From positions 184,894 through 248,893 of the forward strand of contig NZ_CAXHZC010000008.1 in NCBI RefSeq assembly GCF_964021845.1: a stretch of DNA of 64,000 nucleotides. Direction: 5' to 3'. Positions 25,266 through 34,796 of this stretch are shown here, in pieces. Below the pieces are notes generated by a model that had not been told where the DNA came from, made no database searches, and worked only from the letters and a program-made list of their open reading frames with translations. This stretch comes from Arcticibacterium sp964021845. GTDB lineage: Bacteria; Bacteroidota; Bacteroidia; Cytophagales; Spirosomataceae. Position 1 is the first letter of the stretch. The number at the start of each line of letters is the position of its first letter. The position numbers and the translations under genes are program-made.

Positions 25266-26726
25266 ATGAGGGCTTTGTCTTTTTTCAAGGTACTAATTAC
25301 TTTCTTCCTCCTAAATATTTCATTTTCTTTCGATGCATCAGCTCAGAGAGATGTAATTATTACGCAAGCTAATGAAGAAATTAGGTGTAGAATTTTAGAT
25401 GAAACTCCTACTCGTTTTGTTTATGCCTATGTAGGCCCTAAGGGAGATATTCTTAGAAATGAGATTTTCAAAAACCTTGTGCGTGATTTTAAGTATAATA
25501 AATATGATAGTGATTTGCCTCTGGCAACTTCAAAAAAAGGGAAGTCTAAAAAGAGGAAAAAATCTCAGGATATAGCTTTAGCCACAAATGATGTAAATAG
25601 TAGTGATGTCCCCAAAGAAGAAAAAGTGAAAAAACAAAAACCTTCTGACGATAAGGTACCCAAGGAAGAGCCTCCTAAAAAGGAGCTTAAGAATGAATCA
25701 GTGGAGAAAGCGGCGACTATTGAAAAGGTGAGTAAGAAAGAAACTCAAGAAAAGCCTGAAAAGAAAAGTAAAAAAGAACGGAAAAAGAATAAAGAAGAAA
25801 AGTCTAAGACTAAAAAGAAGTCAACAGACATTAAAGAGGAATCAGAGGAAACTCAGGATGTTTTAGCAACAACAAAAGAACCTATAAATCAGGTAGAAAT
25901 AGTTAAAAAGGAAGATGCTACGGAATTATTGGTTGAGGAGGAACCTGTGGTGAAAGAAGTAGAGGAGAAGCCAACTTTAAACCCTAAAAAAACGATTTTG
26001 GATGAAAAGCCCTTAGTAGAATCTTCTCAGAAAGCCGCTCCGATAGTAAAAGAAGCTTCTGTAGAAACTACTGGTGAATTTAAAAACTATTTAAAGTGGA
26101 GAGTGGGGGTAAAAGCTGGAATAGGAAATATTCTTGACAATAACTTTGAGGCCTCCAATGCTTATGGCTTATATCAAGAAAAACTCTTGAAAGGCTGGAC
26201 TTTTGGTGCTGATATAGCATTTTTCCCTTTAGAAGGTTTTGGACTTGGGCTAGTATATACAGACTTTAAATCTTCTAATTCTAATGAAAGCTTGACCTAC
26301 ATAAATCAGGTTTCTGGTGAAGAGGTTACGGGAAGTATTTCTAATAAAATATCTAGAAAGTTTTTTGGTCCGTCTCTTTTTCTAAGAAAAGGCATTGATT
26401 TTAAAACCTTTGTGGTTTTAGGCTTAAGTCCTGGGATGTACTTCTACAGTGACAAAGGAGACTATAATCAAGGAAATTTTGAATACACTGGGAATGAGTT
26501 TGGCGGAGCTGCTACTTTAGGCTTAGATTTTTTGTTAGGAAATGACATTATAGGCAGGGATATTATATTAAGTCTTGAGGCTGGCTATAATATGGGTAAG
26601 ATAAATGACCTTGATTATGGGGATGGTAACGGTCCGAGAAGTTTAGACAGCCCAATAATTATGGACCGCCTAGATTTCTCTATTGGATTAAGATTTATGC
26701 GATTCCCCAAATACTTAAAGAAGTAA
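25266..26726 (+). CDS. Outer-membrane beta-barrel protein with long charged linker
   Basis: 486 residues from ATG 25266, preceded by AAGG and starting a signal peptide (MRALSFFKVLITFFLL...ASA); an upstream ATG at 25206 would add 20 residues that spoil it. Three parts are seen: a small N-terminal domain (ITQANEEIRCRILDE... VRDFKYNKY), a linker of roughly 180 residues made mostly of K, E, P, S and V, and a C-terminal ~200-residue barrel with alternating aromatic strands. The linker could cross the periplasm or bind peptidoglycan. It diverges from the sigma factor gene. No named family is recognised. Confidence 0.75.
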   Translation: MRALSFFKVLITFFLLNISFSFDASAQRDVIITQANEEIRCRILDETPTRFVYAYVGPKGDILRNEIFKNLVRDFKYNKYDSDLPLATSKKGKSKKRKKSQDIALATNDVNSSDVPKEEKVKKQKPSDDKVPKEEPPKKELKNESVEKAATIEKVSKKETQEKPEKKSKKERKKNKEEKSKTKKKSTDIKEESEETQDVLATTKEPINQVEIVKKEDATELLVEEEPVVKEVEEKPTLNPKKTILDEKPLVESSQKAAPIVKEASVETTGEFKNYLKWRVGVKAGIGNILDNNFEASNAYGLYQEKLLKGWTFGADIAFFPLEGFGLGLVYTDFKSSNSNESLTYINQVSGEEVTGSISNKISRKFFGPSLFLRKGIDFKTFVVLGLSPGMYFYSDKGDYNQGNFEYTGNEFGGAATLGLDFLLGNDIIGRDIILSLEAGYNMGKINDLDYGDGNGPRSLDSPIIMDRLDFSIGLRFMRFPKYLKK

Positions 26727-26730
26727 AGTG

Positions 26731-28041
26731 CTAAGGAATTACCTCGCCATAGAGGTCAAACTCTTCTGCAGAATTGATTTTAACATTGGCGAAATCTCCA
26801 AGTCTAACGTATTGATTTGCACTAACTAAAACTTCGTTATCCACCTCTGGGGAGTCAAACTCAGTTCTCCCTATAAAATAATCGCCTTCCTTACGGTCAA
26901 AAAGTACTTTATATGTATTACCAACCTTCTTAGCATTTAGTTCTTGTGAAATTCCTTGCTGAAGTTCCATTATGAGGTCAGTTCTTTCTTGCTTTATTTC
27001 GGCAGGAATATCATCAGGCATTGAGTAAGAATGAGTGTCTATTTCATGAGAATATTGGAATACACCAAGTCTGTCAAATCTCATTTTTTCTACAAAACGA
27101 TACATCTCTTCAAAGTGATCTTCTGTTTCACCTGGGTGACCAGCAATAAGTGTAGTTCTTAAAGCAAGTTCTGGCAATTTTTGACGGATAGCATCTACAA
27201 GGCTCTCTGTTTTTTCACGAGTAATACCTCTTCTCATGAGTTTTAAAATCTCAGAAGAACCATGCTGAAGTGGCATGTCAAGGTAATTACAAACATTTGG
27301 TCTGTTTTTAATTACATCTAAAACATCCATAGGGAAGCCAGCAGGGTAGGCGTATTGTAGTCTTATCCAGTCTATGCCTTCCACATCTGCTAATCTATCT
27401 AAAAGCTCGGCTAGGTTTCTTTTTTTGTAAATATCAAGACCGTAGTAAGTGAGGTCTTGAGCGATTAGAATTAATTCCTTGGTGCCTTTGGCCGCTAAGT
27501 TATTTGCCTGCGTAATCAAATCTTCCATTGGTGTAGAGATATGACCACCACGCATTAATGGAATAGCACAGAAAGAACATGGCCTGTCACAGCCTTCGGC
27601 TATTTTCAAATAAGCATAATGAGCAGGAGTGGTCAATAAACGCTCACCTACTAGTTCTTTCTTGTAATCGGCCTTTAATGTTTTTAGAAGACGTGGGAGT
27701 TCGTTAGTTCCAAACCAAGCGTCTACTTGAGGGACTTCAGGAGCTAGTTCGTCTTTGAAACGATGTGATAAACAGCCCGAAACATATACTTTTTCTACAA
27801 TACCCGCTTCTTTGGCATCTACATATCTTAATATAGTGTCAATAGACTCTTGTTTGGCATTGTCAATAAAGCCACAAGTGTTTATAACAACAACGTTTGA
27901 TTTGTCGTCTTTGGCTTCGTGCTCTACAGAAACTCCATTCCCTTTTAATTGGGTGAATAAAATTTCTGAATCTACCACGTTTTTAGAACAACCTAACGTG
28001 ACAATATTAACCTGCGTTTTTCTGTTTCCCTTTGTCTTCAT
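26731..28041 (-). CDS. rimO: Ribosomal protein S12 methylthiotransferase
   Basis: 436 residues from ATG 28041. N-terminal MTTase cluster ligands are Cys18, Cys56 and Cys90. The radical SAM motif CDRPCSFC gives Cys151, Cys155 and Cys158, followed by a C-terminal TRAM domain (about 370-436). It methylthiolates Asp of ribosomal protein S12. The phrase LGCSKNVVDSE and the absence of MiaB-specific wording favour RimO over MiaB. It is the last gene of a minus-strand run, 72 bp after the giant protein gene. A GACCTTTG box just nine bases upstream of the ATG suggests an additional, near-leaderless promoter. Confidence 0.93.
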   Translation of the reverse strand: MKTKGNRKTQVNIVTLGCSKNVVDSEILFTQLKGNGVSVEHEAKDDKSNVVVINTCGFIDNAKQESIDTILRYVDAKEAGIVEKVYVSGCLSHRFKDELAPEVPQVDAWFGTNELPRLLKTLKADYKKELVGERLLTTPAHYAYLKIAEGCDRPCSFCAIPLMRGGHISTPMEDLITQANNLAAKGTKELILIAQDLTYYGLDIYKKRNLAELLDRLADVEGIDWIRLQYAYPAGFPMDVLDVIKNRPNVCNYLDMPLQHGSSEILKLMRRGITREKTESLVDAIRQKLPELALRTTLIAGHPGETEDHFEEMYRFVEKMRFDRLGVFQYSHEIDTHSYSMPDDIPAEIKQERTDLIMELQQGISQELNAKKVGNTYKVLFDRKEGDYFIGRTEFDSPEVDNEVLVSANQYVRLGDFANVKINSAEEFDLYGEVIP

Positions 28042-28050
28042 AATCAGCCG

Positions 28051-28058
28051 CAAAGGTC
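28051..28058 (-). promoter_or_regulatory. Possible -7 box just upstream of rimO
   Basis: GACCTTTG, seven of eight to TAnnTTTG, ends nine bases before the rimO ATG; no convincing TTG was seen at the -33 distance. Confidence 0.3.
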
Positions 28059-28113
28059 GTTCTTTTTTCTGAACTTATTCTAATTAAGACACGGACTATC
28101 AAAATAGTAGTTC

Positions 28114-31100
28114 TTAAAATCCGTCAGACTGCTCTTCTACAGGTTTTGATGGTGTTTCTGAAGTGTTGCCAGTTCCTGAGGTGCTTGGCGTTGGAATAGG
28201 TGCAATAGTGCCAGGAACGGAAGGGACAGCTCGTTTTGGCTGGGCAAAAGCTTCCTCAGAAACACCCATATAGGTCATAAGGTACCTTTTTCTAAAAGCC
28301 ATAGCTTCTGCCATGTCAATGTTTATAAGCTCAATACCTTTTGTTGTTTTATCTTTCTCCGCCATCATTTTATTAAATTCAAAGTCTGAAGAAAGAATTC
28401 CCAATTGACCTGCTTTATAACCAAGGTAGTACCATGTATCTGGAGATACTTCTAGGAAAATGTAGAGCTCATCACCGGTTCGTGGGTTTTTGATGATTTC
28501 AAAATAGCCGGGTATTTTACTGTTAATGTCTGTTTCTCCAATGTTTGACACTCCTAAAGGTTCGGTACTATAAAAGGAATTGAAAACGGGATTCCATTTA
28601 AGTTTCAAATCACTAAATAAGATACTAGCAAAAAACTTTGGAGAAGCCTGGAATAAAGGAATATGTCCTTTATAGTATTTAGTTTTATAATCTTCGGTGG
28701 CTTTAGCACCTACAAACTGAGTCATTTTAGAAAGAAACTCTGGACTTTCGAATGCAATGGCTCCTTCTGAATTACCAATGTCGAGGTTAGTTTTGACAAT
28801 GTTGTCTCCCATTTTTAGAAGCATCGGCATAGGAATTGGCATGTTAAACTTCATCATGGTGTTAAAGGTGTACTCCATGGAGTCTAGGTCTACTTCACCA
28901 AGGCCAACAGTTTCTACATAAGAGGCTAGGTCTGGGCTTAAGAAGTTAAATTTACCATCCAGTTTTATAAGCCCTTCATCATCGTAAAGTTCATATTTGT
29001 TGCCAGTGTTGTCTTTGGTGTTTGGATAAATGGTAAATCGCTTATTAGGTTCATCTCTTTTGAAAATACCCCTAGCTAAGAAAATATTGTAATCATCTTC
29101 ATAGCCTTTTGCTGATAAGAAAGTAGGGTATAGTCCTTCTGAAGATGCGGATGGTTTTAAATGAAGACCAGCAAAAAGTGGTTTTCCTCCATCTTTCAAG
29201 GTTTCATCTACATTGATAATTATTTCTTCAGATTTACTTCCAGAATAGTTTATCCAGTTGCTACCTAAAACTGGGTAATTGTCTAATACTGGAGTTACCT
29301 GACCTCTCAGAATCAGGTTTTTAAAAGGAGCCTGCATAGTTATATCTCCTATGTAAAGCATCTTAGGCGATAAGTAAACACTATCAGCTTCAGTAAGAGA
29401 TGCTTTGGCAATAGTAGAAAGTTTTTGCGATTTTTTAGAACGAAGCACGTCGCCTTCAGGTGTGATTTCAGCAAACTCAAAACTTTCCATTTTAATGTTG
29501 AAAGTATCCGAACTCACATTGACAAATTGGTAAGAGGCATTACCTGCGTAACTCAGTTTAGAATTGATGGTTATATTGGCGTTAGCCAAAGTATGATATT
29601 TATTGACCGTATCAGCTATTACGGTGGCGTTGGTAAACGGGTCTAGTGTTCCTTCTCCTCTAATAGCTACTTTTCCATTATTTGGAATAATAATGGCGTC
29701 TACAGAGTTAATGCCTGGTACACCATCAATGTTTAGGATGTTTTGAGGAATATCATACAAAGCAGAAGCTCCGTTAAAGGCAAGCCCATATTGATTTGCT
29801 GCTGTGGAGGTAAATTTAGAACTCTCCACGTTCCCTTTCATGCTAATACTTTTTTTCTGAATATTCCACTCGGCTTTGTCAATAGTAGTTTTGTAAGCGG
29901 CATTCGGGAAAGAGATAGAGGAGGCGGTAGTGTCATTGAAGTCGCCATTTCGTGGAGATATACTCACCAGTTTATCAGCAATATTAAAGTCAATTTCTAC
30001 GTCTCTTCCATCAAGAACAGCCTTCGAACCTTCTGTTTCAGACTTTATTAAGAAACTAGATTCTGATGCTAAGAAACCAGTTTTGTTAAATTTGATGGCA
30101 TCAGATTTAGCCTGAGAATCATCACGCTCCAAAACACCTTGGCCGTAAAGTCCACTTTTTCTAACTACTAAACCACCACTAAGCATCGTGCTTTTTAGGT
30201 AGAAACTATAGGCCTCGGTTGACTTTATATTTAAGCTGTCAGCCTCTGGTTTCCATGCCGCCTTAAAGTCTGCAATGGTTACATCAGGGAAATAAGTATT
30301 ATTACCGGTAAAAGTTTCTTTGATATTGGCTCTGTCACCTTCCATCTTTAGTTCATCAAAGCCAAACCGAGCTTTGCTAACTTCAAGCGTAGAGGCTAAA
30401 TGTGTTAATGTACCTGTAGATTTTAGCCCCTTTTTAGTCATTTCTAGTGGGCTATCAAATTTGAAAACGGATTGTGAACCATAGAGTTCATATGCTACTT
30501 TTGGTTTGTGTACAAACCCAATGGAAGTATCGGGCATTGCAATTAGTGTTTCTCTAATTGGTTTAATTATACCACCAGCATTAAATACTCCGCCATAAGC
30601 TAAATTTACACTGTTTAGGCTATCGTGGTCAATGGCATCTACTTTAAAATAGACCTCTTCTGGATAAGCATCTATGCCTCTTTCAGGATTATTAAATTTG
30701 ACCAAAGCACCGTCTGGAATAACCAGTCTAGGGTATTGTGGTAGTTTTTTTCTTCCAGACTTATTATCCGGAGCATTTAAGTATAAGGTGCCTGTTTTAC
30801 CATAAACTACGTGAGCTCCTATTTCTTCTTTACCTCCAGCATTATAAATGTCGATAGGTGTAAAAGTAATAGTATCAATTCTGTTTAGGTTCACCAAGAA
30901 ACGTTCATAGTCAACTTCAAAGTCACCTATTATTTTATAGTTCTTTACTACTATTTCTCCATGGAATTTAAAGGATTTGCTACCTTCCATCTTAAGCGAC
31001 TGGTCTCTGGGTAGAAACCTAATTCCTAGTGAATCGGAAAGTTTAAATTCTTGAGTACCGGCTATGTCAAGTGAGTTAGAATCTCTGTCTATAGAGGCAT

Positions 31101-32895
31101 TTCCGTTTCCCGTGGGAGAAACTGAAGCAAAAACCAAATCGTCATAATCACCTCTTCCTGTAGCTGATTTAAAGTAATGAAGACCTTTTCGACTAATACT
31201 GTATGTGTTAGTATGAGGGTTGTAATCCATAAAACCCATTTGACGAGCCACATTGACAGCGTTTCTTATTTGGAGCGGAGTTTTCCCTGGTATTTTGTTT
31301 TGAACCTCAAATATGCTGAACTCGTTCTTTCGTTTTTTGTAGACATAGGTGCTCAGGAAAATTAAAGGATTAAAGCCAGCCAAGTTACTGAGTGCCCGCA
31401 TTCGAGCAGGGTTGTAATAATTGAAAGATTCAAAAATGGCTGGTATTTCAGATTTCCCTGCGATAATGTAGAAGTCCATTTTTCCATTATTTAGGTTCCA
31501 TTGCATGGCATCACAGCGTATGTCCATTTCGTGGAAAGTGTCGGAATACATAGAATTTCTAAAACCACCGTTTAGCTGCTTATATAGGTTTAATTGCTTG
31601 CTTTGTGTGTTATATTTTAGTCTAACTGCTGGATGATATATGGAGTCTTCTTTAATATGGGTAGTAAAACTTACAAAGTCGGAGGTAATTAGAGAATCAG
31701 TAAATTCGATTTTCTTTCCTTCTATTTTAAAAGAATTTTTAGAGCCTTTATTGACGTATAGCGTGGAAATATTATGATTAAGTGAAGAAGAGAAAATCCT
31801 ATTTCCAATTAATGAAAAGCCTCCTTTGTATTCTAAACTAGCTTCTAGTTTTTTGAAACGTGCATTGTTTTCATAAGACTTAAATCTAGGAAATTGGCTA
31901 GCTGCGTTTACGGCTCTTTTTACTCCTTTAAATTCTAGAACACCTTCTACAGGTTTTGAAAGATAATCTTCATAGGTGAAGGTGACCTTCTCTGCGTTTA
32001 GGTGTGGACTGGAAAGTTTAAAACTGTATTCGGTCAAATCGGCCTTTACTTCTGGCAATGCTACATTTTCCCAGTTCATCTCCCCTTTGTTACCTACCCA
32101 AACATTTTGGAGCAAATCTGCAGCACCTGAAGTTTTGTATAGGGTTACAGAGTCAGACGGACTGACGAAAACTAAATCGACTTCATTAAATTTAATTACT
32201 AAGTCGCTAATAAGTGGGAGAGGCAGGAGCCTATAAAACTCATCAGGGTCAATAGTTAAGCTTGGGTCGTCCCATGGGTCAATTTCCTCTTCTTCATTAT
32301 CCCAGTCGTCAAATAGTCCGAAATCTTCTTCCTTTTCCGCCTTTGTGGTTTGGATTTGCTTTTTTTCGGGCTCAAAGTAGTCTTGCTTTTGCTCTAAATA
32401 TTGAAATTCATAGCTACCATTTAGAACATAAAGCTTATTAAAGTTGGAGGTATAAATTAATCGCTCCTGAATAAGGGATTTGATTTGGGCAAAAGTCTCT
32501 ATGGTCTTCTTCAAGGGTTGTTTTTGTGCCAAAATGGCCAAAGATGCTACTAAGGGTTCCAGATTCTTACTATCAAAAACAGTAGGGTCAAAAGTGGCGT
32601 TTATGAGTGTTAGCAGTCGATAGTACTCTGGCATCTTATGGTTTCTTGCTGCCATTTTTTGACAGAGAACCATAAAGTCACTTTTAGTCTTTGCTGAAAA
32701 ATCGTTTTGGAAATGAGGTTTGAACGTTTCAAATTCTGCTATAGAAACAGCATTCTTACCATCTTTAAATACTTCATCAAATTCCTCTAAAAACTTTTCT
32801 GGTTCAGCAGAAAGCCGGATGACTTGAGCTCTTAATGAAATAGAGGATACTAAAAGAATGATGAATACTGTAAAACTTTTTATAGTCACGTTCAT
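28114..32895 (-). CDS. 1593-residue secreted protein of unknown function
   Basis: The largest protein in the window; I do not recognise a family. It has a signal peptide (MNVTIKSFTVFIILLVSSISLRAQ) and a helical N-terminal region to about 190. A strongly acidic stretch follows (about 195-230, runs of E and D with DDWDNEEEE). Then come more than 1,200 residues of beta-rich sequence with repeated elements on themes such as VxGxxxFKxN, AxxxxxDxxxx and YxxxxFxxSG. The last ~40 residues are Pro/Ser/Thr-rich. No transmembrane segment is seen after the signal, so it is periplasmic or outer-membrane associated. It lies 9 bp after prmA and before rimO. Confidence 0.85.
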   Translation of the reverse strand: MNVTIKSFTVFIILLVSSISLRAQVIRLSAEPEKFLEEFDEVFKDGKNAVSIAEFETFKPHFQNDFSAKTKSDFMVLCQKMAARNHKMPEYYRLLTLINATFDPTVFDSKNLEPLVASLAILAQKQPLKKTIETFAQIKSLIQERLIYTSNFNKLYVLNGSYEFQYLEQKQDYFEPEKKQIQTTKAEKEEDFGLFDDWDNEEEEIDPWDDPSLTIDPDEFYRLLPLPLISDLVIKFNEVDLVFVSPSDSVTLYKTSGAADLLQNVWVGNKGEMNWENVALPEVKADLTEYSFKLSSPHLNAEKVTFTYEDYLSKPVEGVLEFKGVKRAVNAASQFPRFKSYENNARFKKLEASLEYKGGFSLIGNRIFSSSLNHNISTLYVNKGSKNSFKIEGKKIEFTDSLITSDFVSFTTHIKEDSIYHPAVRLKYNTQSKQLNLYKQLNGGFRNSMYSDTFHEMDIRCDAMQWNLNNGKMDFYIIAGKSEIPAIFESFNYYNPARMRALSNLAGFNPLIFLSTYVYKKRKNEFSIFEVQNKIPGKTPLQIRNAVNVARQMGFMDYNPHTNTYSISRKGLHYFKSATGRGDYDDLVFASVSPTGNGNASIDRDSNSLDIAGTQEFKLSDSLGIRFLPRDQSLKMEGSKSFKFHGEIVVKNYKIIGDFEVDYERFLVNLNRIDTITFTPIDIYNAGGKEEIGAHVVYGKTGTLYLNAPDNKSGRKKLPQYPRLVIPDGALVKFNNPERGIDAYPEEVYFKVDAIDHDSLNSVNLAYGGVFNAGGIIKPIRETLIAMPDTSIGFVHKPKVAYELYGSQSVFKFDSPLEMTKKGLKSTGTLTHLASTLEVSKARFGFDELKMEGDRANIKETFTGNNTYFPDVTIADFKAAWKPEADSLNIKSTEAYSFYLKSTMLSGGLVVRKSGLYGQGVLERDDSQAKSDAIKFNKTGFLASESSFLIKSETEGSKAVLDGRDVEIDFNIADKLVSISPRNGDFNDTTASSISFPNAAYKTTIDKAEWNIQKKSISMKGNVESSKFTSTAANQYGLAFNGASALYDIPQNILNIDGVPGINSVDAIIIPNNGKVAIRGEGTLDPFTNATVIADTVNKYHTLANANITINSKLSYAGNASYQFVNVSSDTFNIKMESFEFAEITPEGDVLRSKKSQKLSTIAKASLTEADSVYLSPKMLYIGDITMQAPFKNLILRGQVTPVLDNYPVLGSNWINYSGSKSEEIIINVDETLKDGGKPLFAGLHLKPSASSEGLYPTFLSAKGYEDDYNIFLARGIFKRDEPNKRFTIYPNTKDNTGNKYELYDDEGLIKLDGKFNFLSPDLASYVETVGLGEVDLDSMEYTFNTMMKFNMPIPMPMLLKMGDNIVKTNLDIGNSEGAIAFESPEFLSKMTQFVGAKATEDYKTKYYKGHIPLFQASPKFFASILFSDLKLKWNPVFNSFYSTEPLGVSNIGETDINSKIPGYFEIIKNPRTGDELYIFLEVSPDTWYYLGYKAGQLGILSSDFEFNKMMAEKDKTTKGIELINIDMAEAMAFRKRYLMTYMGVSEEAFAQPKRAVPSVPGTIAPIPTPSTSGTGNTSETPSKPVEEQSDGF

Positions 32896-32904
32896 TGTTA
32901 ATAA

Positions 32905-33738
32905 TTAGGCCATTGGCTTATTAAAAACGACCGCCGCCCATTCCTTCTTACTTATTTGCTTTATTTTTTTTAATCCATTTGCTTCGCAGCAGGTTTCAAT
33001 TTCTGCAATGTCTTTCTCATAAAAGCCACTAAGCATCAAAACTCCTTCTGATTTCATGAAAGTGGTATAGACAGCAATTTCATCAAGAAGGATGTTTCTA
33101 TTAATGTTGGCAATTACGATATCATAAGTTTTTGGAGATTCATCAGCAATGGTTCCAAGCGATACTTTTATGTTTTGACAGGAATTTAGTCCAATGTTTT
33201 CTGTTGTATTTTCTACCGACCATTCGTCAATATCAAAAGCTTTGATATCATTAGCACCCAGTTTTTCTGCTAGAATGGCTAAAATCCCAGTTCCGGTTCC
33301 AACATCTAAAAGAGATTTGTCTTTATGGTCTACCCCAAGCTGGAGCTCCATAATTTGAGAAGTGGTTTCGTGGTGACCAGTCCCAAAAGACATTTTAGGG
33401 GTAATAATTATCTCATGCTCAAAACCAGGTTGGCTTTCATGAAAAGAAGCTCTAACCAGTATTTTATCTAAAACCTTAATAGGGTCAAAACTTTTTTCCC
33501 ACTCTTCGTTCCAGTTTTGTTTCTCTATTTTCTTTAGGCTATAAAATAAATTAGTTTTAGGAGCATACGTTTCCATGATTTGTTTAAAGGCAATGTCGTC
33601 AAACTGCTCTTCTATGATGTAGGCTAACAGACCGTTTTCGTTTTCAAGGAAGGTGTCAAAGCCTATTTCTGCTAGTTCGGCTACGAGAATTTCACTGAAC
33701 TCTGCATTGACCTCAATATTGGCTTCTAAGTATAACAT
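32905..33738 (-). CDS. prmA: Ribosomal protein L11 methyltransferase
   Basis: 277 residues. An N-terminal substrate-recognition domain (1-90) is followed by a class I SAM methyltransferase domain with motif I DVGTGTGI (145-152). The PrmA-specific MSFGTGHHETT is at 116-126, and IVIANINRNILL is the late catalytic-site motif. It trimethylates several residues of L11 in the cytosol. It is the sixth gene of a close-packed minus-strand run, 14 bp after yjjG. Confidence 0.93.
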   Translation of the reverse strand: MLYLEANIEVNAEFSEILVAELAEIGFDTFLENENGLLAYIIEEQFDDIAFKQIMETYAPKTNLFYSLKKIEKQNWNEEWEKSFDPIKVLDKILVRASFHESQPGFEHEIIITPKMSFGTGHHETTSQIMELQLGVDHKDKSLLDVGTGTGILAILAEKLGANDIKAFDIDEWSVENTTENIGLNSCQNIKVSLGTIADESPKTYDIVIANINRNILLDEIAVYTTFMKSEGVLMLSGFYEKDIAEIETCCEANGLKKIKQISKKEWAAVVFNKPMA

Positions 33739-33752
33739 ATCGTTTTTTGAGT

Positions 33753-34451
33753 TTAAAGATGGTCAAGTAACTGAGCTAGCTTAGTAATTTTTAGCGTACT
33801 TTGGTTTTCTACATTTATGTCATTTGGCTGAAAATGAATAGTATCCCAGCCAGCATTCTTTGCTCCCAAAACATCTGCTAAATAACTGTCACCTATCATG
33901 AGTGATTCGTTAGGCTGAGAGTTTGCTTGTTTTAAAGCGTAATTAAAAATACCAATGTTGGGTTTTCTTGATTCTGCTATATCATTTGTAATAATATGTT
34001 GAAAATAGCCTTTTATTCCACTATTCTCTAACTTCCTAGCTTGAACTTCAGCATAGCCATTACTTAAAATATGTAACTGGTATTTAGATTGAAGGCTCTC
34101 TAATGTCTCTTCGCAGCCTTCTATGAGTTTGGTTTTATATGGCAGTAAGTCCAAAAACTTTAGGTTCATACCAATTGACAACTCCTCTTCAATCTCAACA
34201 TTTAAAGAACTTAGAGCTTTTTGAAAACGAAACTTTCTAATAGTTTCATGCGTAATAAGATCTTGCTCTAGTTGTGTCCAGAGTGTTCTATTAAGAATGC
34301 TGAAGTTTTGATAAAAGCTTTCAAAAGAAGGCCCAAGTTTATTTATGCCAAAGTGATCATAAATCTCATTTAGGCTTTCTTCTGCATTGGCTTCAAAATC
34401 CCATAGGGTATGATCTAGGTCAAAGAAGATATGCTTTTTGTGTTTGAACAA
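33753..34451 (-). CDS. yjjG: YjjG-family HAD nucleotidase
   Basis: 232 residues. HAD motif I FFDLDHTLWDFE provides Asp11 and Asp13. The ILSNGY motif II and the late MIGDSYLADVLGAKNAG motif IV are present with a helical cap between them, matching YjjG-type noncanonical pyrimidine nucleotidases. The start is TTG (34451), one base after the stop of the upstream ferredoxin-like gene, so translation is likely coupled. It dephosphorylates nucleoside monophosphates in the cytosol as a housecleaning activity; precise specificity is inferred from the family. Confidence 0.88.
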   Translation of the reverse strand: MFKHKKHIFFDLDHTLWDFEANAEESLNEIYDHFGINKLGPSFESFYQNFSILNRTLWTQLEQDLITHETIRKFRFQKALSSLNVEIEEELSIGMNLKFLDLLPYKTKLIEGCEETLESLQSKYQLHILSNGYAEVQARKLENSGIKGYFQHIITNDIAESRKPNIGIFNYALKQANSQPNESLMIGDSYLADVLGAKNAGWDTIHFQPNDINVENQSTLKITKLAQLLDHL

Positions 34452-34452
34452 A

Positions 34453-34758
34453 TTACAAGTCTAATTTAAGTCTTTCAACAGGTCTGCCACCTATAATATG
34501 CTCAGTAACTATCTCTTCTACATCAGCAGGAGTCACATGACCGTAGTGTATGCCTTCTGGGTAAACTACTAGAGATGGTCCGAATGCACAGGTATCTAAA
34601 CAGCCAGCTTTTTGAGCTCTAATTTGTTTTTGCAGTCCTTTTTCTGTCAAACTTTCTTTAAAAGCATTGACCAATTCCATTCCTTTTTCGCTACCGCAGC
34701 ATTTTTTTGGAGCTGGTTTATCATTGGTACAGATGAAGATATGTTTTTCAAATTTCAT
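34453..34758 (-). CDS. Thioredoxin-like 2Fe-2S ferredoxin domain protein
   Basis: 101 residues, the small (2Fe-2S) ferredoxin family related to the NuoE/HoxE fold. Candidate cluster ligands are Cys10, Cys20 or Cys21, Cys53 and Cys57 (IFICTN, KKCCG, GCLDTC). The segment FGPSLVVYPEGIHYGHV is typical of the family. It is probably a cytosolic electron carrier; its partner is unknown. It sits in the run between aroE and yjjG. Confidence 0.88.
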   Translation of the reverse strand: MKFEKHIFICTNDKPAPKKCCGSEKGMELVNAFKESLTEKGLQKQIRAQKAGCLDTCAFGPSLVVYPEGIHYGHVTPADVEEIVTEHIIGGRPVERLKLDL

Positions 34759-34796
34759 AATATTGTTTTAGTAAATAGTAAAGCTAAATGATGTTC

